Of a stretch of DNA of 64,000 nt, positions 1 to 9,840 are shown in pieces. The number at the start of each line of letters is the position of its first letter. The stretch's first letter is position 1. Source of the stretch: Hylemonella gracilis (GTDB lineage Bacteria; Pseudomonadota; Gammaproteobacteria; Burkholderiales; Burkholderiaceae_C). Where the stretch lies: contig NZ_CP031395.1 in NCBI RefSeq assembly GCF_004328645.1, positions 2,753,501 through 2,817,500 of the forward strand. Reading direction: 5' to 3'. Position numbers and translations under genes: made by a program. The notes under the pieces were generated by a model. It was given only the letters and a program-made list of their open reading frames with translations, searched no databases and was not told the DNA's origin.

Positions 1-547
1 GCTCGTCGAGCAGGATGACCTCGGCCCCGCCCGCGATGGTGATGCCGATCTCCAGCGCGCGCTGCTCGGCATAGGTGAGGTTCACGGCCAGCGTGTCGCG
101 CCGCCGGTCCAGCCGGATCATGGTCATCAGCTCCGTCACGCGCGCGTTCACGTCGTGCAGGCCGACCAGAAAGCGCCAGAAGGTGTAGCGGTAGCCCAGG
201 CTCCAGAGCACCGCGCAGCGCAGGTTTTCCATCACGCTGAGCTTGGGGAAGATGTTGGTGATCTGGAAGCTGCGCGCCAGGCCCTTGCGGTAGATCTCGT
301 AAGGGCGCAGGCCGTCGATGCGCTGGCCCTTGAGCAGGATCTCGCCCGAGCTCGGTCCGAAGCGCCCGCTGATCAGATTGAACAGCGTGGACTTGCCGGC
401 GCCGTTGGGGCCGATCACGGCCACGCGCTCGCCCTGTTGCACCGTCAGGTCAATGCCACGGATGATCTCGGACTTGCCAAAACGCTTGGTGACGCCCCGG
501 AGTTCCAGGGCGCTCACGGGAGGCGCGGAATTCATGGCCATGGTCAT
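1..547 (-). CDS. livG: Branched-chain amino acid-type ABC transporter ATP-binding protein (LivG), partial
   Basis: ATPase subunit of a Liv-type importer, cut by the left window edge. The N-terminal 182 residues are present. They include Walker A (GPNGAGKST, about residues 41-49), a LivG-like signature variant (LTYAEQ) and Walker B ending in LLDE at the window edge. The start is ATG at 547; a GTG at 556 is in frame and overlaps the livM stop as GTGA, so translational coupling is likely either way. It follows livM, livH and a binding-protein gene in one minus-strand cluster with an acyl-CoA ligase. The cargo is therefore probably a carboxylic acid or aromatic acid rather than an amino acid (inference). 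Confidence 0.93.
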   Translation of the reverse strand, partial: MTMAMNSAPPVSALELRGVTKRFGKSEIIRGIDLTVQQGERVAVIGPNGAGKSTLFNLISGRFGPSSGEILLKGQRIDGLRPYEIYRKGLARSFQITNIFPKLSVMENLRCAVLWSLGYRYTFWRFLVGLHDVNARVTELMTMIRLDRRRDTLAVNLTYAEQRALEIGITIAGGAEVILLDE

Positions 548-552
548 GGTGC

Positions 553-1860
553 TCACAGCCCTTCCCTGTGCTTGATGATGCGCTCGATGCGGGACTGCAC
601 CTCGCCCCAGCGGCGCACATAGTGGCGGCGCGTCCACTCGAACCATGCCAGGCCCGCCACGGTGAACCCGAGCGCGCCAAGCCACGTTGCAGGCCGATGC
701 ACATCCAGCATCAGGCCCATGAACGCCACCTCCGAGCCGAGGGTCACGTTGAGTTGCCGGTGGTAGACCATCTCGATCAGCACTGCGGCACCCAGCAACG
801 CGAACGCGCCGCTCAACATCAGGCCCAGCGTGCTTTTCGCGATGCGCCCCCAGAAACCGAATTTCGCCACGCGCAGGTTCATCAGAATGAGGCTGGCCAC
901 GCCACCCGGCGCGTACATGACCATGAACAGAAAGATCAGACCCAGATAGAGCAACCAGGCCTTGGTCAGCTCCGACAGCATCACGGAGGCCAGCACCAGC
1001 AGCACCCCGCCGATGATCGGACCGAAAAACACCGTGGCACCGCCCAGGAAGGTGAAGAGCAGGTAGCCGCCCGAGCGCAGCGGCCCCACCACCTCGGCCG
1101 TGACGATCTCGAACAGGATGGCGCCCAGGCCACCTGCAATGCCCGCGAAGAAGCCCGCGACCATGAAGGCCAGGTAGCGCACGCGCTGCGTGCTGTAGCC
1201 GATGAACTCCACGCGTTCGGGGTTGTCCCGCACGGCATTGAGAATGCGCCCCAGCGGCGTGCGCGTGAAGGCGTACATCAGCGCGACGCAGACAAAGGTG
1301 TAGACCGCGATCAGGTAGTACACCTGCACGCCGGAGCCATAGCTGATCCCCTTGTCAAAGATGCCCTGCAGCACCGGCTTGCCTACCACCCGATTGGCCG
1401 TGACGCCCGCCTCGCCGCCGAAGAACTCCGAGAACATCAGGGACATGGCGAACACCAGCTCGGCCATGCCCAGGGTGATCATGGCGAAGGACGTGCCTGC
1501 TTTCTTGGTCGTGACGAAGCCAAAAAGAAAGGCGAAGAACAGACCAGCCAGACCGCCCACCAGCGGCAGCAGGCTGACCGGCACGAAAGGACTGCCCGCC
1601 TTGGCCAGGCCGCTCATCATGTTGAGCGCGTGGATGGTCATGTAAGCGCCCAGGCCCGAGTAGACCGCGTGGCCGAAACTCAGCATGCCGCCCTGCCCCA
1701 GCAGCATGTTGTAGGACAGGCAGGCGATGATGGCGACGCCCATCTGAGACAGCAGGCTGACCGCGAGGCTGCTGGTGAACAGCCGCGGCATGGTCAGCAG
1801 CATCAGGGCGAACAGACTCCAGATGAGCCAGCGCCCCCAGTTGAAGGATAGTGGGGTCAT
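553..1860 (-). CDS. livM: Liv-type ABC transporter permease (LivM)
   Basis: Inner-membrane permease of 435 residues with many hydrophobic segments. It carries the LivM hallmark LLGQGGMLSFGHAVYSGLGAY near residues 53-73 and the EAA-like loop FTRTPLGRILNAVRDNPER near 199-217. It is longer than many LivM proteins because of a C-terminal extension with further hydrophobic segments and a basic tail. It lies 10 bp downstream of livH and overlaps the start of livG, consistent with one operon. Substrate specificity cannot be read from the permease. Confidence 0.94.
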   Translation of the reverse strand: MTPLSFNWGRWLIWSLFALMLLTMPRLFTSSLAVSLLSQMGVAIIACLSYNMLLGQGGMLSFGHAVYSGLGAYMTIHALNMMSGLAKAGSPFVPVSLLPLVGGLAGLFFAFLFGFVTTKKAGTSFAMITLGMAELVFAMSLMFSEFFGGEAGVTANRVVGKPVLQGIFDKGISYGSGVQVYYLIAVYTFVCVALMYAFTRTPLGRILNAVRDNPERVEFIGYSTQRVRYLAFMVAGFFAGIAGGLGAILFEIVTAEVVGPLRSGGYLLFTFLGGATVFFGPIIGGVLLVLASVMLSELTKAWLLYLGLIFLFMVMYAPGGVASLILMNLRVAKFGFWGRIAKSTLGLMLSGAFALLGAAVLIEMVYHRQLNVTLGSEVAFMGLMLDVHRPATWLGALGFTVAGLAWFEWTRRHYVRRWGEVQSRIERIIKHREGL

Positions 1861-1870
1861 GGTGTTGTCC

Positions 1871-2926
1871 TCATTCTTCGCGCGTGCCCAGCAGGCCCTT
1901 GGGCCTGAAGATGAGGATCAGCACCAGGAACAGGTAGGGCAGGATGGGCGCCACCTGCGCCAGCGTGAGCTTGAGGATGGAATTGTTGCGTGCCGTCGCG
2001 CTCAATTCCAGGCCCAGCGCATGGAACAGATGGACGAGCGAGTAATCAAAAGCCACCGCGAAGGTCTGGATCACGCCGATCAGCACGGAGGCCAGGAAGG
2101 CCCCAGAGAGCGAACCCAGGCCCCCCACCACCACCACCACGAAAATCACCGAACCGACCGTGGCGGCCATGGCGGGTTCTGTCACGAAGGTGCTGCCACC
2201 AATGACCCCGGCCAGCCCGGCCAGCGCCGCGCCCGCGCCGAAGACCAGCATGAAGACACGTGGCACGTTGTGGCCCAGGGCCTGCGCCATCTCGGGATGG
2301 CTGAGTGAGGCGCGGATGACAAGGCCGATGCGACTCTTGGTCAGCATGAGCCAAAGCGCCACCAGCATGAACAGGGCTACCAGCATCATGAAGCCACGCG
2401 TGGCCGGGAACGGCGAGCACACCACACTGGATGCCGCCGCGCAGAGCTCGGCGGGCGCGCGGCCCCAGACCAGGTGCATGCCACCCTCAAGACCATCCCC
2501 GCCCGCGCCGCCGCCGAGTTGATGCACCAGCGTGAAGGCCGGGCCCTGCAGCAATTCCGGCGGTCGGAATTCCAGCGGCAAGCGACCCCAGACCAGTTGC
2601 ACGAGTTCCAGGATGATGTAGGACAACCCAAAGGTGATCAACAGCTCGGGCACGTGCCCATAGGCGTGCACCTTGCGCAGTGCCAGTCGCTCGAACAGGG
2701 CACCCAGCATGCCGACGAGCAAGGGCGCGACGATCAGGCCCAGCCAGAAGCCCGTGAAATCCCGGGCCACGGTGTAGCCCAGATAGGCGCCCAGCATGTA
2801 GAAGCTCGCGTGGGCGAAATTGAGCACGCCCATCATGCTGAAGATCAGCGTGAGGCCGGAACTGAGCATGAACAGCAGCAGCCCGTAGCTCAAGCCGTTG
2901 AGCATGGAGATGAGGAAGAACTCCAT
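1871..2926 (-). CDS. livH: Liv-type ABC transporter permease (LivH)
   Basis: Inner-membrane permease of 351 residues from ATG 2926 (MEFFLISMLNGLSYG). An upstream in-frame extension exists but lacks membrane-protein character. The LivH hallmark SSGLTLIFSMMGVLNFAHAS is near residues 20-39. A stretch around residues 154-180 rich in Gly, Ala and Cys lies between membrane segments and is longer than usual for LivH. The gene is separated from the upstream binding-protein gene by a hairpin with a T-run, so it probably receives only read-through transcription. Confidence 0.94.
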   Translation of the reverse strand: MEFFLISMLNGLSYGLLLFMLSSGLTLIFSMMGVLNFAHASFYMLGAYLGYTVARDFTGFWLGLIVAPLLVGMLGALFERLALRKVHAYGHVPELLITFGLSYIILELVQLVWGRLPLEFRPPELLQGPAFTLVHQLGGGAGGDGLEGGMHLVWGRAPAELCAAASSVVCSPFPATRGFMMLVALFMLVALWLMLTKSRIGLVIRASLSHPEMAQALGHNVPRVFMLVFGAGAALAGLAGVIGGSTFVTEPAMAATVGSVIFVVVVVGGLGSLSGAFLASVLIGVIQTFAVAFDYSLVHLFHALGLELSATARNNSILKLTLAQVAPILPYLFLVLILIFRPKGLLGTREE

Positions 2927-2970
2927 CGCGTCCTGAATCGGTGAATCAACAAAACCGCCAGTTGCCGGCG

Positions 2971-3008
2971 AAAAAAGGGCCCGATCCCACCTAGGCAAGA
3001 CCGGGCCC
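2971..3008 (-). terminator. Hairpin with T-run between binding-protein gene and livH
   Basis: On the minus strand a 7-bp stem (GGGCCCG / CGGGCCC) with an 18-base loop is followed directly by six T. It lies between the stop of the substrate-binding protein gene and the livH start. A partial terminator here would give more binding protein than permease, a common arrangement in ABC importer operons. The loop is long for an intrinsic terminator. Confidence 0.6.
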
Positions 3009-3033
3009 GCGAACCCATCAGACTATCATCGCA

Positions 3034-4296
3034 TCACGGGCGCTGCATCTGGCACACCGTGGGCGTGCTGGTCTGGGCCGAGGTGAACTCGCGCACCGGC
3101 GCGAAGGTCATGTCCGTGGACTCCGTGGTGTATTTGTACTTCTTGTCTGCCTTTTGCCAGACCGAGATGAACAAGGGTTGCTGGAGCTGGTGGTCGGTGG
3201 CGCGCATTTCGACGTCGCCGTTGTAGCTCTTGAACTTCAGGCCTTCGAGCGCCTTGGCCACCTTCACCGGGTCGGTGGACTTGGCCTTGGCCATGGCCTC
3301 GCCCAACGCGCGGAAGATGTGATAGACCGAGCCCGTGTAGTAGTCATCCTTGAACTTGTCCTTGTACTCCTGCTGCCACTTCTCGTAGTCGCCACCCATG
3401 TAGTAGGTGTTGTAGGAGACTTGGTAGACCTTGCCCGCGCCGCCACTGCCCAGAGCCGTGGGCGTGCCGGTCACGCCGGCGTAGTAGGTGTAGAACTTGC
3501 CGTTGTAGCCACCTTCGATCGCGGCCTTGACCAGCAAGGCCAGGTCCGAACCCCAGTTGCCGGTGATCACGGTGTCGGCACCCGATGCCTTGATCTTGGC
3601 GATGTAGGGCGAGAAATCGCGCACCTGGGCCAGCGGGGTCAGGTCCTCGCCCACGATCTGCACGTCGGGCCGCTTCTCGGCCAGCAGGTCCTTGGCGTAC
3701 TTGGCCACCTGATGCCCGTGGGCGTAGTTCTGGTTCATCAGGTAGACCTTCTTCACATCCTTCTGGTCCTTGATGAAACTGGTCATCGCGCCCATCTTCA
3801 TGGAGGTGTCGGCGTCGAAGCGGAAGTGCCAGTAATTGCACTTGACACCGGTGAGGTCGGGGTCGATGGCCGAGTGGTTGAGGAACACGACCTCCTGGCC
3901 GGGATTGCGCTCGTTGTGCTTGGCGATCGCGTCGATCAGGGCCACCGCGACCGAGGTGCCATTGCCCTGCGTGACGTAGCGCACACCCTGGTCAATGGCG
4001 GCCTTGAGCTGGTTCACGCTCTCTTGCGGGCTGAGCTTGTTGTCCAGGCCGATCACTTCAAATTTCACGCCGGCCGGATTACCCGCGCCGCTGAACTTCT
4101 CGCCGAAAAACTGAAAACTGCGCAACTGGTTGCTGCCCACCGGCGCCATCAGGCCGGACAGCGGGTCGATCCAGGCGATCTTGACGGTCTGACCCTGGGT
4201 CTGCGCCGAGGCCGTTGATATTCCCAGACTGGCCAGCAGCACGGCCGTAGCCGCGAAACCGCCGAGCGCCGAGCCGAGTTTGTACATACGCTTCAT
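3034..4296 (-). CDS. Periplasmic substrate-binding protein of Liv-type ABC transporter
   Basis: Periplasmic receptor of 420 residues (peripla_BP_6/LivK class). The start is ATG 4296, preceded by AGGAGACA at good spacing. A Sec signal peptide runs from MKRMYKLG to about STASAQ (residue 28). The mature part begins with TVKIAWIDPLSG, typical of this class. Members with YKDKFKDDYYTGSVY-like segments are often annotated as branched-chain amino acid receptors, but many bind aromatic or aliphatic acids. The upstream acyl-CoA ligase supports an acid ligand. It is first of the transporter genes and probably the most highly expressed. Confidence 0.93.
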   Translation of the reverse strand: MKRMYKLGSALGGFAATAVLLASLGISTASAQTQGQTVKIAWIDPLSGLMAPVGSNQLRSFQFFGEKFSGAGNPAGVKFEVIGLDNKLSPQESVNQLKAAIDQGVRYVTQGNGTSVAVALIDAIAKHNERNPGQEVVFLNHSAIDPDLTGVKCNYWHFRFDADTSMKMGAMTSFIKDQKDVKKVYLMNQNYAHGHQVAKYAKDLLAEKRPDVQIVGEDLTPLAQVRDFSPYIAKIKASGADTVITGNWGSDLALLVKAAIEGGYNGKFYTYYAGVTGTPTALGSGGAGKVYQVSYNTYYMGGDYEKWQQEYKDKFKDDYYTGSVYHIFRALGEAMAKAKSTDPVKVAKALEGLKFKSYNGDVEMRATDHQLQQPLFISVWQKADKKYKYTTESTDMTFAPVREFTSAQTSTPTVCQMQRP

Positions 4297-4443
4297 GGTT
4301 GTCTCCTGTTCGTGGATGTCGTCCCCGTGACGGGGGCTTGCCTGCGAGGCCTGCACGGCCTTTTTGTTTTTTCCGAACCCAACTCAGCGTAACAAGCCCG
4401 GGCACATGCGCGCTCTAGGGAATGCCCGTAACAGGGTCTGGGC

Positions 4444-4461
4444 GCGTCACCCAAGTGACGC
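4444..4461. promoter_or_regulatory. Perfect inverted repeat upstream of binding-protein gene
   Basis: GCGTCAC-CCAA-GTGACGC is a perfect 7-bp inverted repeat. A further GTGAC half-site follows a few bases later (about 4465). It sits in the 200-bp gap between the acyl-CoA ligase stop and the binding-protein start. It has no T-run, so an operator is more likely than a terminator. The binding factor is unknown. Confidence 0.35.
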
Positions 4462-4495
4462 CAGGTGACGGGCGCGCGGGGGCTGCACAATCAGG

Positions 4496-6141
<1,646 letters not shown>

Positions 6142-6317
6142 GGACGGTCTCCTGTTCTTGTGGTCCCAAGGTTGCGCGCGAGTATCCCGCAAGCCCATGC
6201 TGCCGCCACATGGGGAAACACCCGGGCCGGTCTCTCGTGGGACAAACGAGACGAATCCCGCCGCCTGAGGCGAGGTGACAAGGTCACCAAGGTCATGTTC
6301 CGCAAATCGCTTTTTCG

Positions 6318-6343
6318 TTTCAATAATTCAAGTATCATTGAAA
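6318..6343 (+). promoter_or_regulatory. Candidate ArsR operator and promoter, leaderless start
   Basis: A dyad TTTCAAT-N12-ATTGAAA lies directly before the arsR ATG at 6345. A possible -10 (TATCAT, 6333-6338) lies inside it, which would place transcription start at or beside the ATG. No Shine-Dalgarno sequence precedes the ATG. ArsR repressors bind AT-rich dyads in their own promoter, so autoregulation is likely. Confidence 0.6.
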
Positions 6344-6344
6344 T

Positions 6345-6728
6345 ATGAAAAAGGAAAAAGCAGCCAGCCTGATCGCCGAAGACGAGGCCGTCGCCGCCCT
6401 GTCTGCGTTGGCGCAAGCCCAGCGCCTACGTGTCTTCCGCGCCCTGGTCGTGGCCGGACCGCAAGGCCTGACCCCCGGCGTGCTGTCTGTACAGCTGGAT
6501 GTCGCGCCCAGTGGCCTCTCTTTCCACCTCAAGGCCTTGCTGCACGCAGGCCTGATCAGCAGCGAACCCGATGGACGACACCTGGTCTACCGCGCCGATT
6601 TCCCGCGCATGAATGGCCTGCTGGACTACCTGACCGAGCACTGCTGCCAGGGTGCAGCCTGCGATGTCGCCCCGGCGGGCAAAGCCGCGCCCACCTCGAA
6701 AGGCGGGCGCAAGACCGTCTGCTGCTGA
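6345..6728 (+). CDS. arsR: ArsR-family arsenic-responsive repressor
   Basis: Winged-helix repressor of 127 residues. The helix-turn-helix region is about residues 32-70 (LTPGVLSVQLDVAPSGLSFHLKAL). Cysteines are clustered near the end: EHCCQGAAC (about 100-107) and a terminal CC. These are candidate As(III) ligands, placed C-terminally rather than in the classical alpha-3 helix site. It is first of six co-directional arsenic genes and follows an AT-rich dyad that probably is its operator. The start at 6345 has no ribosome-binding site, suggesting a leaderless mRNA. Confidence 0.93.
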   Translation: MKKEKAASLIAEDEAVAALSALAQAQRLRVFRALVVAGPQGLTPGVLSVQLDVAPSGLSFHLKALLHAGLISSEPDGRHLVYRADFPRMNGLLDYLTEHCCQGAACDVAPAGKAAPTSKGGRKTVCC

Positions 6729-6745
6729 GCCAGTCCAAGAAGAAC

Positions 6746-7216
6746 ATGCCCGCTCCGACCCCCCCGCCGCTGCCGTTGACGGCGCAAGACCACCCCGCCG
6801 TCCAGGCCATGCTGGCCCAGGCCCACCTGCCTTTCGAAGACCTGTCGCCTGCGGCCATGCCCCTGTTCCTGGGTGTCCGCGACCCAGGACCCTCGCATGA
6901 CGGCGCCCCTGGCAATCTGATCGCCATCGCCGGCCTGGAGGTGCATGGCGACGACGGCCTGCTGCGCTCCCTGCTCGTGTTGCCGGAGCAGCGTGGACGC
7001 GGCCTGGCACGCGAACTCGTGCGCGCCCAGGAGGCCCAGGCAAACCGCCTCGGGCTGCGCCGTCTGGTGCTGCTGACCGAAACCGCTGCCGATTTCTTTC
7101 GCGCACTGGACTACCAGGACACCGACCGCGCCACGCTGTCGCCCCGTCTGCAGGCCTCGCCCCAGTTCCAGCAACTCTGCCCTGCCTCGGCGCGCTGCCT
7201 GTCCAAATCGCTCTGA
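6746..7216 (+). CDS. arsN2: GNAT N-acetyltransferase, ArsN2-like
   Basis: A 156-residue GNAT-fold acetyltransferase. The acetyl-CoA loop is LLVLPEQRGRGLARELV, about residues 75-91 (Q/RxxGxG). The family annotated ArsN2 is found in arsenic operons of proteobacteria; its exact substrate is not well settled, and ArsN1 acetylates arsinothricin. The gene starts 17 bp after the arsR stop and precedes arsI. ATG 6746 is used because it begins the conserved region without a gap. The operon position supports a role in handling an arsenical. Confidence 0.8.
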   Translation: MPAPTPPPLPLTAQDHPAVQAMLAQAHLPFEDLSPAAMPLFLGVRDPGPSHDGAPGNLIAIAGLEVHGDDGLLRSLLVLPEQRGRGLARELVRAQEAQANRLGLRRLVLLTETAADFFRALDYQDTDRATLSPRLQASPQFQQLCPASARCLSKSL

Positions 7217-7249
7217 GACCCACCCGTTCCCTCTACACCAGGAGCCCCC

Positions 7250-7732
7250 ATGAAACGCTTTCACGTCCACCTGCACGTCCAGGACCTGAACCAGAACGTC
7301 ACCTTCTACAGCGCCCTCTTCGGGCTGGCGCCGGCTCGCACGGAAAGCGATTACGCCAAGTGGATGCTGCAGGATCCGCCGGTCAATTTCGCCATTTCCA
7401 CGCGGGGCGCGCAGACAGGGTTGGATCACCTGGGTTTCCAGGTCGAATCGGACGAGGAACTGCGCGCGCTCAAGTCCCGGGCTGAACAGGCCGAGCTGGC
7501 GCTGCGCGATGAAGGTGAAACCACCTGCTGCTATACCCGCAGCAACAAGTACTGGCTGACCGATCCGCAGGGCCTGGCCTGGGAGCAGTTCCACACGCTG
7601 GACCACATCCCCACATTCAGCGCGACAGCCGATACCAACGCCGCCATCGCCTGCTGCCCGCCCGCGGCCAAGGCCGCGCCACGCGGCAAACCCGTGGGCA
7701 TCGCGGTCAAGTCCACCTCGTCCTGCTGCTGA
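7250..7732 (+). CDS. arsI: ArsI/CadI-family C-As lyase (glyoxalase fold)
   Basis: A 160-residue vicinal-oxygen-chelate protein. It shows the metal ligand pattern H5 or H7, H60 and E112, and the cysteine pair C93-C94 in TTCCYTRSNKYW, which is the arsenic-binding pair of ArsI. Known ArsI enzymes are Fe(II) dioxygenases that cleave the C-As bond of trivalent methyl- or aryl-arsenicals. The tail adds more cysteines (ACCPP and a terminal SSCC). Its place between arsN2 and arsC supports organoarsenical demethylation. A cadmium-induced role (CadI) is the alternative annotation. Confidence 0.88.
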   Translation: MKRFHVHLHVQDLNQNVTFYSALFGLAPARTESDYAKWMLQDPPVNFAISTRGAQTGLDHLGFQVESDEELRALKSRAEQAELALRDEGETTCCYTRSNKYWLTDPQGLAWEQFHTLDHIPTFSATADTNAAIACCPPAAKAAPRGKPVGIAVKSTSSCC

Positions 7733-7742
7733 GGTCCGCGCC

Positions 7743-8252
7743 ATGAACCCGAAAATCTACAACGTACTGTTCATCTGCACCGGCAATTCCGCCCGCTCCA
7801 TCCTGGCCGAAGCCATCCTCAATGAACTCGGACAAGGCCGTTTCCAGGCCTGGTCCGCCGGTAGCCATCCCAAGGGCGTGGTGCATCCGCTGACCTTGAA
7901 AACCCTGGCCGCCCACCGCATTCCGACCGAAGGTTTTCACAGCAAGGGCTGGGAGGAATTCGCGCGACCCGGCGCGCCCGTGATGGACTTCGTGTTCACG
8001 GTCTGCGACCAGGCCGCGGGTGAAGTCTGCCCGGTCTGGCCCGGACAGCCGGTGTCGGCGCACTGGGGCCTGCCCGACCCGGCGGGAGTGGAAGGCAACG
8101 AGGAAGCGCAAGAGCGCGCTTTCCGCGCGGCCTTCGTGACCATGAAACGGCGCATTGAGCTGATACTGGCCTTGCCCCTGGACAAGCTGGATCGCCTGGC
8201 GATCCAGCAGGGGGTGCGGGCCATCGGCGCCCCTGCGCAGGAGGTCGCCTGA
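7743..8252 (+). CDS. arsC: Arsenate reductase ArsC (LMW-PTP type), copy 1
   Basis: A 169-residue arsenate reductase of the low-molecular-weight phosphatase fold. The P-loop CTGNSARS starts at C12. C88 and C96 lie in VCDQAAGEVCP, fitting the three-cysteine, thioredoxin-linked mechanism, and WPGQP follows. It reduces As(V) to As(III) for export. It starts 10 bp after arsI and ends 1 bp before the second arsC. Confidence 0.92.
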   Translation: MNPKIYNVLFICTGNSARSILAEAILNELGQGRFQAWSAGSHPKGVVHPLTLKTLAAHRIPTEGFHSKGWEEFARPGAPVMDFVFTVCDQAAGEVCPVWPGQPVSAHWGLPDPAGVEGNEEAQERAFRAAFVTMKRRIELILALPLDKLDRLAIQQGVRAIGAPAQEVA

Positions 8253-8253
8253 G

Positions 8254-8742
8254 ATGAACACCCATGTCCTGATCCTCTGCACCCACAACTCGGCGCGCAG
8301 CGTGCTCGCCGAAGGTATGCTAAACCACTGGGCTGGCCGGCTCGGCAAGCACATCCAGGCCCACAGCGCGGGCAGCGCGCCCAGCGGCCGCGTCAACCCC
8401 CACGCCCTCGAGGCGCTGGCCCAGGCCGGCGTGGACACCACCGACTTCCGCTCCAAGACCTGGGACGAATTCGCAGGCCCTGACGCGCCCCCCATGCGCG
8501 TGGTCATCACCGTCTGCGACCAGGCCGCGGCCGAACCCTGCCCCTACTGGCCCGGCAGCCCGGTGCAGGTGCATTGGGGTTACGCTGACCCGTCCAAGGC
8601 CCCCGAAGACCAGAAACGCCAGGCCTTCGAACTGACGCGGCAGGCCATCGGCTACCGCATGCTGCAACTGGCGCAATTGCCACTCGACACCCTGAACGAC
8701 GCGGAACTGCAGATGGCGCTCGAAGCCATTGAGAAGAGCTGA
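8254..8742 (+). CDS. arsC: Arsenate reductase ArsC (LMW-PTP type), copy 2
   Basis: A second LMW-PTP-type arsenate reductase of 162 residues. The P-loop is CTHNSARS at C9, and VCDQAAAEPCPYWPG supplies the two further cysteines. It diverges clearly from copy 1 in sequence (CTHNSARS against CTGNSARS, different C-terminus), so this is not a recent tandem duplication. The start ATG lies 1 bp after the preceding stop, indicating translational coupling. Confidence 0.92.
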   Translation: MNTHVLILCTHNSARSVLAEGMLNHWAGRLGKHIQAHSAGSAPSGRVNPHALEALAQAGVDTTDFRSKTWDEFAGPDAPPMRVVITVCDQAAAEPCPYWPGSPVQVHWGYADPSKAPEDQKRQAFELTRQAIGYRMLQLAQLPLDTLNDAELQMALEAIEKS

Positions 8743-8747
8743 GCGAC

Positions 8748-9797
8748 ATGAAAAAACAGGACATGAACCTTTTCGAGCGCTACCTCACGCTGTGGGTGGC
8801 CCTGTGCATCGTGGCGGGCGTGGCACTGGGACTATGGCTGCCCAAGTTATTCCAGACCATCGGTCGCATGGAAGTCGCGCAGGTCAACCTGCCTGTGGGC
8901 CTGCTGATCTGGGTGATGATCATCCCCATGCTGGTCAAGGTGGACTTCGGCGCGCTGCGCGAGGTGCGCTCGCATTGGCGCGGCATGGGCGTCACGCTGT
9001 TCGTGAACTGGCTGGTCAAACCCTTCTCGATGGCCCTGCTGGGCTGGCTCTTCATCCGCCAACTGTTCGCGCCCTGGCTGCCCGCCGACCAGATTGACAG
9101 CTACATTGCGGGGCTGATCCTGCTGGCGGCCGCGCCCTGCACCGCCATGGTCTTCGTCTGGAGCCGCCTGACTGGCGGCAACCCGCTGTTCACGCTGACC
9201 CAGGTGGCACTCAACGACGGCATCATGCTGATCGCCTTCGCGCCGCTGGTGGCGCTCTTGCTGGGCCTGGCCGCGATCACCGTGCCCTGGGCCACGCTGC
9301 TGATCTCGGTGTTGCTCTACATCGTTGTGCCGCTGCTCATCGCCCAGCTCTGGCGGCGTGCGCTGCTGGCGCGCGGGCCCGCCGCCTTCGACGCAGCCAT
9401 GCGCAGGATCGGCCCGTGGTCGATGGTGGCCTTGCTGCTCACGCTGGTGCTGTTGTTCGCCTTCCAGGGCGAAGCCATCCTGCGCCAGCCGTTGGTCATC
9501 GCCCTGCTGGCCGTGCCCATCCTGATCCAGGTCTTCTTCAATTCGGCGCTGGCCTACATACTCAATCGCGCCGTGGGCGAAAAGCACGACATCGCCTGCC
9601 CCTCGGCGCTGATCGGCGCGTCCAACTTCTTCGAACTGGCCGTGGCCGCCGCCATCAGCCTGTTTGGCTTTGAGTCGGGCGCGGCGCTGGCCACCGTGGT
9701 CGGCGTGCTGATCGAGGTGCCCGTGATGCTGCTGGTGGTGCGCGTGGTCAACCGCAGCAAGGGCTGGTACGAGCGCGGCGCCGCGCCCGCGCCATAA
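8748..9797 (+). CDS. acr3: ACR3-family arsenite efflux transporter
   Basis: Inner-membrane As(OH)3 exporter of 349 residues with about ten hydrophobic segments. It carries the ACR3 hallmark [19 protein letters not shown] (about residues 124-142, with the essential Cys) and the later conserved [15 protein letters not shown]. It is the last gene of the ars operon, 5 bp after the second arsC, and completes reduction and export of arsenic. Confidence 0.93.
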   Translation: MKKQDMNLFERYLTLWVALCIVAGVALGLWLPKLFQTIGRMEVAQVNLPVGLLIWVMIIPMLVKVDFGALREVRSHWRGMGVTLFVNWLVKPFSMALLGWLFIRQLFAPWLPADQIDSYIAGLILLAAAPCTAMVFVWSRLTGGNPLFTLTQVALNDGIMLIAFAPLVALLLGLAAITVPWATLLISVLLYIVVPLLIAQLWRRALLARGPAAFDAAMRRIGPWSMVALLLTLVLLFAFQGEAILRQPLVIALLAVPILIQVFFNSALAYILNRAVGEKHDIACPSALIGASNFFELAVAAAISLFGFESGAALATVVGVLIEVPVMLLVVRVVNRSKGWYERGAAPAP

Positions 9798-9840
9798 CCT
9801 CACCCGGCCAGGGGCGGGCGGGCTGCGAGACAATCCGCCC

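Noticed and set aside
4343..4375. Hairpin AGGCC/GGCCT followed by TTTTTGTTTTTT on the plus strand.
   Set aside because: It looks like a terminator, but no plus-strand gene reads into it. It lies in the upstream region of a minus-strand gene, where it would be read as an A-rich leader.
7743..8742. Two adjacent arsC genes as a possible recent tandem duplication.
   Set aside because: The two proteins differ clearly in the P-loop and C-terminus and show no long identical DNA, so they are old paralogues or separate acquisitions.
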